This document shows positions 56,855-64,000 of a stretch of 64,000 nucleotides of DNA, one piece after another. How positions within the stretch are numbered: the first letter of the stretch is position 1; each line of letters begins with the position of its first letter. Origin of the DNA: Gnetum montanum (taxonomy: Eukaryota; Streptophyta; Gnetopsida; Gnetales; Gnetaceae); assembly GCA_015680685.1 (NCBI GenBank), contig MNCI01022611.1, positions 1,739,822 through 1,803,821 of the forward strand, given 5' to 3'. Under the pieces are notes generated by a model. The model did no database searches. It had not been told where the DNA came from and saw only the letters and a list, made by a program, of their open reading frames with translations. Both the position numbers and the translations under genes were made by a program.

Positions 56855-57709
56855 TGATGAGTCATGAATTTGTTAGCTGTGATATCGCAGCCGTGATATC
56901 ATAGCCTTGATTTTGCAGCGGCGGTAATATCGTAGCCGTGATATCGTGGCTTGCATCAATCTCTCTAAATAAGAGGCGGCTTTCCTTGTTCTAGTAGCAT
57001 TTTTAGTCAATCAGTTTTAGAGTTAGTTTTGATTTTAGTTTTCATTTTTCCTCTCAACTCTTTTCCTCCCAGTGTAGGCCCACAGTGTCATGATTATAAT
57101 TGTATGGCATCCTTTATTTGAGTGTGACGTACTTGAACACACACATGACCGGAAATAAAGATCGAGATTACTTCATCATTGCAGCATTCACTTAGATTAA
57201 TTATTTATTTAATTTTTAATTATTGATTTCTTAGTTAATCTCTCTTTACCTTCAACTCATGTTAAACACAGAATGAGTACAACTTGATTACAAGCATTTA
57301 AGTGTGACTACTTAGTAACCCAGTAGTGTACCTAGGATCTGCACTTGGTAATCCTAGTGGTAGTCATGCACGAAGTCTAAGATGTGTACAGATAATCAAG
57401 GAACGGATGCTCATCACACTTAGGCTAGCTTAGATCCTCTCTCACCCTTCTCTCTTAGCTTAGCTTAGTTAATATTATCTTCCATTTCCCTGAGGAGTAG
57501 CATTAGCTTAGAAACCACATCATACACCTCACTCTGGACTAAACCATACGTGACAAAGTTAACACTAGTCCAGGTGGGAAGACAGCGAACAGCGACCCAA
57601 GAATAACTCTCTAGATACCACAACTAGTCCATCTACGAAGTTCGACTGGATCATGTGTGAAACACTCATATTCATATGGTTGAGTGTAGGGGTACCTCAC
57701 CAGTCATCA
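56855..57709 (+). mobile_element. Solo LTR of family L, nested in the giant element
   Basis: 855 bp, TGATGAGTC to CAGTCATCA. Flanks TACAT (56850-56854) and TAGAT (57710-57714) are a 5-bp target duplication with one change. Its first 100 bases contain four copies of a 15-bp word like gtgatatcgtagcc; a TATA-like ctctctaaataag (about 56962) and a ggaaataaagat polyadenylation signal (about 57153) follow. CpG-rich, hence young. Plus orientation, opposite to the host element. Confidence 0.88.
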
Positions 57710-57952
57710 TAGATAAAAATGCAAACAAACTTAGGCTACATGCATTAGGCTATGTGCATAAAGCCTAAAACAACAATTGCATATGTAATAAACTATAAAT
57801 GAAAAGTAAAGCTATATGGCTATCAATGCACCTAGGCATAGAGGCATGGAAAGGCTAAGATAAACTTCACTTATGCATATTCTTTCTAATCTTTGCAAGA
57901 TTGAGTGAGTAAGGCCTATTCTGCACAAGCTTCTAATCGTCATCCCCTTTGC

Positions 57953-58823
57953 TTATGATGTTAAAAGGAGTTCATCGCATAATGTATCCCATTTCCTTTT
58001 GTTGTCATTATTAGCTATCTTGGGATTTTGCTCTTCATGGCTAGGAGCTTCTTCTTGAAGCTCCACTATGGACCCGTACTTTATGTCTATGTTGTTAGCA
58101 ACTATGGGAGCTTCATTATCACCATGAATGATGATTTCACCTCCCTTGTAAGGAAGATGAATTTCTTGATGGATGGGAGAGGACACAGCTTGTAACTAAC
58201 CCAACCAAAGTCTTCTGAGGATTAGGTTGAATCCTGGTGTCTCTTCCACCACCAAGAATTCTATGGTTGTAGGGAATTATTCTCTAGCTACAAAATCCAA
58301 TGAGATAGACCCCTTGATGGCAATTCTTCATCCATTGAAGGACTAAAGAACTACGATGGTTGTAGGTTGCACTTACTTAGTTAAGCCTAAGCATTCAATA
58401 ATGGTGCATGGGATGATGTTGGTAGTAGCCCCATTATCAGCATGCACTTGATGTATTTTAAATTGTCCTATGTGTATGGTTAGGAATAAAGGGGTTGTAA
58501 TCACTTCACCATTCTGGGGATTAACCTCAATTTTGCTATCACAAAATGTTAAGGGTGTTGATTTTCCTTGGTGATGGAGGAATCATGACTACATGGATGT
58601 CTTCCTTGTTAGCAAGAATATCGACACTAATAGGTATGAACATCAACATTCTGACTAGCACCTCACGATGTGTGGCAGAAGTCATGATTAAGTCATATAA
58701 GCTTAGGGTTGTGTTTTTCTGGTTGAGAGATTGTTTAACTTGGTTCACTACAGTAAGGAATTTTTTTTCATTGGTCATGGGCTTATCACCTTGGTTGTAC
58801 TTTACTTCCTCCATGCATCCCAA
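57953..58823 (-). pseudogene. Protease region of the giant element
   Basis: 58539-58823 encodes NTTLSLYDLIMTSATHREVL, the segment that precedes protease in Tat elements. Then VHADNGATTNIIPC (about 58450-58410) is the active site, with Asn in place of Thr/Ser, followed by FNLILRRLWLG and, in 57953-58186, SSPIHQEIHLPYKGGEIII, the end of the domain. A 169-codon frame on the opposite strand (58546-59055) is a shadow. The protease would free gag and pol products. Stops present. Confidence 0.8.
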
Positions 58824-58929
58824 AATGCAAACCTCAACTTTAGGCTTTAGCTATTGTGGTGCTTCCTTGTTGTTTTGGTTGTGGGCTTTAGTGTCTCCCT
58901 ATGGCTTGTTGGTTGAAGATGTTGGGACA

Positions 58930-61475
58930 AAGGAGGTCATAGGTATAGCTAAAGTGGGAATGGGCTTCAATGAATCTACTTCCTTTCATGCCTTTGTATG
59001 CTTGTCTCCCTTTTTTCAGGCTTTTGCTTATGCTTCTTCTCTTGTTTGGCTATAGTTTTTTGGTTGTTGGCCATTGGCTATAGGGAAGAGGCAATAGCAT
59101 TGGCCACCACAAGGGGTCATTATGCATTGGTTGAACTATGATTGTTTGGGTTGTATTGGGTTGAGAGACCTTCATGAAAAAAGATTCCCTCAAAGGCATC
59201 TATGATGGTACTCTCACAATGAAGGGAGATCATGAGCTATGGGAAGCTAAAGAATCTCTTTCATTATAGAGGAGGTAATTGAATCACAAATACTTCTCTA
59301 GTAGGTCTTCAGATGTCATTGATGTTGAATGTTGAAATAGCATAGGGGCTATCATTAGCATTCAATTGATCTTTGTAGACCTGCATCAACTAGTTTTGTG
59401 ACTAAACTGGATTAGAAGCATCTAAGACCAGTTCCTCCTTATCTATCATCCTTTGCAAGTCATCCTTTAACACAAGGCAAAAGCTCGTATCATGACCTAA
59501 CAATTGATGATAATGGTAGAAGTGGACTAGCTTAAAGTATCTCGGCAACTAGGGATCATCCTTCATTGCCTAAGTGGGATCTTTGGCTATTTTTCATAGT
59601 TACTTGTGTTTCTTTCGATCAGCTTTACTCATTTGTTTATGTTACATTTTCCTACTTCTTAACAGTTGATCTAGCAACTTGGATGGTTTTAATGGCAATG
59701 TAGTGTATTTAGACCTATCTTTTCATTCAAAGTTAAGTCTACTTGTTGTTGATGTAGTTGTCCCAGAAGTTGATGGTTGGTTATGGTGGCCATTGATGGG
59801 GGCCTTGGGTGTGTTGATCACCGACCCTTGGTTTGTGGTCTTGGTTTCCTTGGTTACAGTTGCTATGGTAGTGTTTTTTTGTTTACTCTTTTCCTTGTCT
59901 CTTCAAGTATGTTAGCTTTTATATGATATATAGGCAAGATCATGGCTAGCCTTCGCAACATCCTCTATATTTTTAGTTTGTGAGAATGCTTGACTAAGAG
60001 ACCATGGATCAAGGTAGTAGAGTTTGAAATTGATGAAGTCGCTAACTACTTCCTTGAATATGGCTAACAAGTGGGCTTCAGCTATGGGCTTTGGCATTTC
60101 ATTCAATACTCCATTCCACTGCTAAATGAACTTCTGTACGGGTTCTAGAGGCCCCTACTTGACCTTCATGAGTTGATCAAGCACCATGTCAAGCTTTAAG
60201 TTATACCTAAAGTGGTTGATAAACTAAGCTACTAGGTCCTCCAAAGAGGATATGGATCCTCTGGGCAATGCACAATACCAATCAAGAGCTTTCCTAGTTA
60301 AAGATAGGGAAAATCCTCATGATGGTATGAGGCCATGGTTGCAAGAGTAAACATTCAGACCAAAGGTAATAAGGTGAACATTAGGCTCACCTTCTATGTT
60401 ATATTTGCTAAATTGAGAAATGGGAACATCAAGAGAAAGCGTCAAGGGTTGAACTACATGACTTATGGGATCATCTTGGTAAAAGTCCATAATTTTGCAA
60501 TTTGTGTACTAGAGGCTTTAAGCCTCTTCAACTACTCCATTAGGTCTTGGACCACTTGGAAGGCTTGATCCAAGCCTTGCAATGGCCCCATAGGTTTTAG
60601 GTTTTGTACATAATGTTGTTGCATCTATTGTGAGGCATGTGGCCTCGTTAAGTTGCATGACTCAAGGAAGAGGTTGCATTATGGTTCTGTCTTGTGGACC
60701 AAATAAACAAAAAGATGTTTGTGTCATTACTTGAGGAACAAATGGGAAAATTGGGGTATATGACCCCTATGTTTCTTAGGGTCCTATGGTGAACTTTTCA
60801 TAAGTAGTTAACAAATTTGTGATGGTTAAAACAACTATTGATGGTTTTATGTATCGAGACTATGTTGTAAATGACATTGATGTGTTATAGTTGGTTGTTT
60901 GTGGCATTGGCTAAGTGTGATGTGTGGATATAACCAACATGGGATCTATCATGGTAGGGTAGAAAGGAGTGGAGGATGATGGCATCATGCCCATGGAGAA
61001 ACTAAAAGCATTATAGGAAGGTGTTGTAACCCTGGGAGATGGTTGTTGGAATAGTCCTCCTAGGATGTTTTCAAGCTCAAATTCTACCTTAAATTCATCC
61101 TCCTCCTCTTGTTGTTTCTCAAAGCTAGGCTTATCATCTTTCTCCTCCATAGCAATTAATCAGGATAGGATACTAGATTAGATGTCATTAAGAGCAATTT
61201 CTTCATATAAGGAAGGAATTTTCTCTTTCCCACCCCTTGTGTATGAGCTCAAACTCCCTTTTTTCCCTAGCTTACATTCATGAAATTAGCATGCATACCT
61301 GTATTTTAGCATAAATGAAGTTATAATTATCTTCATTTATGGTTGCAAAATCAAGACTCTTCCCTCTAATCCTCAAAGATTACCTAGACTCCATGATGGT
61401 AGGGTCTTTGGAATCATACATCCTCATGGCTTGTTGAAGGATAAGGAAAAATTTGGTGGACTATTGGAAAGACAT
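58930..61475 (-). pseudogene. Gag of the giant element
   Basis: The start is the ATG at 61475 (minus). N-terminal part: SKDPTIMESR, NEDNYNFIYAKIQ, then 60911-61150 with an acidic segment KQQEEEDEFKVEFELENILG. Core: MDFYQDDPI, LTRKALDWYCALPRGSISSL (about 60310-60230) and 59912-60106 with FKEVVSDFINFKLYYLDPW, the retrotransposon gag (capsid) domain. A basic C terminus ends near 58930. The orphan gag at 32165-34720 is its close relative. Capsid of the element's particle; now interrupted by several stops. Confidence 0.8.
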
Positions 61476-62665
61476 GGCTATAGTGCTAAGAATGGCTTAA
61501 AAATAGGCTATAAATGGTAAAATTAGAGTAAATTCTAGTGAATAGAATTCAAAAAATCTTAAAGGAATTGAAAATGGAAAAAAATGATGTACTTACTATG
61601 TTTAGTAAGTGCGGGATGAGGCGGGTTTACCCCCTTACTAGAAATAGAATATTGACAATGTTGGTTTCTAACCTTACCCAAGTTGGCCTCTCAACTATCT
61701 CTATGTTGGGTATGGAAAGGGGGGGAAAGAATGGGGTGAGATAATGGAAATCTCACACCTTATTTCAACATCAAAGAGGAAGGGGATTTTGAAGACCAAA
61801 ATGGAAACTTGGCAGTTTTCAAAGATGGCTTTGGCAAGTTGCCAACTTTTACCACATAGAATGGAAAAGTAGGCTTGGCTAGTATGGAAACCAACATTAG
61901 TTTAGTGGTAAAAAATGTGGTAACAAAAATTAAATGGTTATAAAGGTTTCCACACTAGCTTTGCTCTAGAAATTCATGGCAACTGTTGTGAAATCTTAGC
62001 ACCCAAACCACCTACAATTTCCACGTTGAGGTTTCTGCTACAAGGGGGTAATGGCAATGTTGGATTCCTTGTGAGTTTTGGCTTTAAAAAACTAGAAAAT
62101 TTCTTTCACTTGAAATAAAAGTAGATATGATCATTAAATTGGTTTCAATCCTCACCAACACTAGCCTCCCAACTGCTTCCATGCTAGATATGGCAAAGGA
62201 AGGTAAGATGATGGAAATCTCATGTCTCCTACCTTAATGTTGATGGGGGGAAGGCTAGAAACTAAAGTGGAAAGTTGATGTTTTTCCACTAAAACTAGTT
62301 TTAGCCAGCTGCTAATTTTCTCAACTTGGAAAAGTGGGGGAAAGCCAACTCATGAAAGAGATGAACCATCCACTTTTGGAAATTGGAGACAAATTTTTTG
62401 ACAATAAAAAGGAACAAACAATAGGGGGAAAAGATATCAATGTTGGCTTTGGAGTGTAAAATTCACAACAAATTCTATGAAAAGCCAAAACCCAACCACC
62501 TACAACTTCCACACTATATTTTTGGTCACAGGTGGGAAAGACTAGTGTTGATTCTTCAAAGGTTTTGGCTACAAAAATCAAGAAAAAGCTTGAAAACGGC
62601 CACGAAAAGAATAGATCTGGTTATAGAGTTTAGGCAAACATCCTTCTTCTGGCACAAAGAAAAAC
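61476..62665 (-). repeat. Leader of the giant element with a tandem duplication
   Basis: Between LTR and gag lies an imperfect direct duplication, unit about 485 bp: 61655-62120 and 62140-62600 share gatggaaatctca, ccacctacaa.ttccac, ggaaag and the ggtttcta/ggtttcaa start. No coding motif is seen. Confidence 0.6.
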
Positions 62666-64000
62666 TATTACAACCAAAAACCTTAATCACTAAAAATAAC
62701 CAAGGATCCTTGGTGCATCATCTCCCAAACACTGAATCCCTAGCGCCTCCATGATAAAAATGGGATTTGAGGTGCCTTGGCCAGTTTAGCAGATCAACTA
62801 GGGACTAGTGAAATGTAAAGCATGGGAATATAAACAAATCCAAATAATGCACCAAAAATAAATTTATTTTTGAACACAAAACTCAAAACTTAAAACTTTA
62901 TTGAGAAGAATAAGTAATAAGTTAGAGAAATATGTACAAATGGTGCCTCGATGAGCAAAAATGGGGGTTCACTTATGCAAGAGTTCAAAGTATGTTGCAA
63001 CCAATTTGATCTACTCCATGATTCAAGTGCTAAGCCAATCCTAATTCTATTGAACCCTCCTTCACTACTACAACCTTAGATCTACAAGTTCTGTCACTAT
63101 TGGGGGGTGAGAAGAGTGAAACATTTGAATGCCAAATTACTCTATGCTGGGATTTGGAAATCCCAGAGGTGCAATGTTGACACCCAAAATCCACAAATGT
63201 CAAGGTTACAATGCTTCCACATTGGGATTCAAGAGAATGCAAGTATGGGACCTTGCAATAGTTCTTGAGTGCCTAAGAATGCCCCAAGTATGGAATTGTA
63301 AAAATGGCTAAACTTTTTAAAAATTTGTTGAAACCAAAATTGCTTGAATGCAAAAAGTTTCCAAACAAAATTGCTCAACCCATAAATAATGTTGGAGGCT
63401 AGCTTTTATAGGTTCTTTGGGCCATAAATAGGGCTACAAATTTGGCTATGATTTGACTAAAACAATGGTTGCAAATTGGCTATAAAATGGCTACAAATTT
63501 GGGGCAAATTGGCTGCAAATTTAGGTGAGATGGATGTCCAAATTTGGGGAATTACCATACATAGTAAGTGCTTCCCCCCATAGCCATTCTATTAACTATA
63601 AATAGTAACCGGAGGGCACCTTCCATGCTGGAGATGAATCTTTCACATTGAGCTCTCCAACATGCTTGTTGAAGTGGTTGGTCAATGTTGAAGTGCATGA
63701 AGTATGAATTTTTTCTTTTGTGGCTTCCATGCTATGGGATTTAATTTTCCATGTTGGGGAAGAAGACTCCATGTTGAGGGAAAACTTCCACACTGAGGGG
63801 GAAAATTTTACAGGCTAGGGGAAAAGTTTCTAAACTAATCATGTGGTCTCCATGTTGAAGGAGGAAAATTTTTCAAAACCCCCATCCTTCCATGTGGGGG
63901 TAGGTGGGATCTACCCCCTGCATGTGTTTCTAGCATAGAAAAATGCATACCCCTCATAAAATCCATCAAATTTACTTTTTGGCACACCACCCACCCCCCC
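62666..64000 (-). repeat. 5' LTR of the giant element, cut by the window end
   Basis: Matches 46250-47600. On the minus strand the LTR ends GTTGTAATA at 62666. The start lies beyond 64000. The copies differ by many substitutions and small indels, so the insertion is old. Confidence 0.8.

Larger units (their letters stand above)
46250..64000 (-). mobile_element. Giant Tat/Ogre-like LTR retrotransposon (5' LTR runs off the window)
   Basis: Minus-strand element over 17.7 kb: 5' LTR 64000-62666, leader, gag, protease, long spacer, RT, RNase H, a second plant-type RNase H, integrase, 3' LTR. The second RNase H and the RT wording (DLNKATIKDDFPLP) mark the Tat lineage, and size suggests Ogre type. 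A solo LTR of family L is nested in the spacer. All coding parts carry stops. Confidence 0.8.

Noticed and set aside
58546-59055. 169-codon plus-strand open frame
   Set aside because: It lies opposite the protease and gag end of the giant element, where the minus-strand reading has the conserved motifs; the plus frame shows none.

Overview
The window reads as nuclear DNA of a seed plant with a large, repeat-filled genome. Plant-type LTR retrotransposons fill it: chromodomain Ty3 elements, a Tat/Ogre-type giant with two RNase H domains, and a non-autonomous LTR element. They surround an endogenous caulimovirid-like (pararetrovirus) copy. DNA is AT-rich and CpG-poor outside the youngest insertions, as expected of long-methylated repeats. 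A gymnosperm is plausible, but the species cannot be named from this sequence. I see no intact host gene, tRNA, rRNA or CRISPR. Almost every coding region carries stops and frameshifts. All domain calls are by eye from conserved motifs.

Layout. 1-430: minus-strand remnant resembling a host FCP1-type phosphatase domain. 560-1105 and 8690-9330: two copies of one LTR-like repeat. 2650-6440: non-autonomous LTR element (decayed gag/mobile-domain-like ORF plus 3' LTR), abutting the broken integrase of a minus-strand Ty3 element, here called El-1 (integrase, RNase H, RT, protease, gag, primer site from 6441 to 10290, then LTR sequence). 13308-17965: plus-strand Ty3 element X, whose 5' LTR is split by a solo LTR with perfect 5-bp target duplication. 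18879-25700: the pararetrovirus-like element Y, bounded by 149-bp direct repeats and carrying an initiator-Met primer site, movement-protein-like, coat-like, protease, RT and RNase H regions. 25701-29556: second copy of the X segment plus a minus-strand LTR. 29557-32150: deletion derivative Z (minus). 32165-34720: orphan Tat-type gag (minus). 35040-41592: nearly complete minus-strand chromovirus G3 with both LTRs. 41593-42720: LTR piece shared with El-1. 43192-43967: solo LTR with exact 5-bp target duplication. 46250 to beyond 64000: a giant minus-strand Tat/Ogre-like element with LTRs, gag, protease, a 6.4-kb spacer full of tandem repeats (with a nested solo LTR at 56855-57709), RT, RNase H, plant-type second RNase H and integrase.

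The genes act only as retroelement modules: gag/coat packages RNA, protease matures the polyprotein, RT/RNase H copies RNA to DNA, and integrase inserts it. No element looks able to move on its own now. The most notable structures are the pararetrovirus-like element, the way it sits between two copies of the same X segment (which looks like a product of exchange between two Y insertions), and the tandem-repeat-rich spacer of the giant element.
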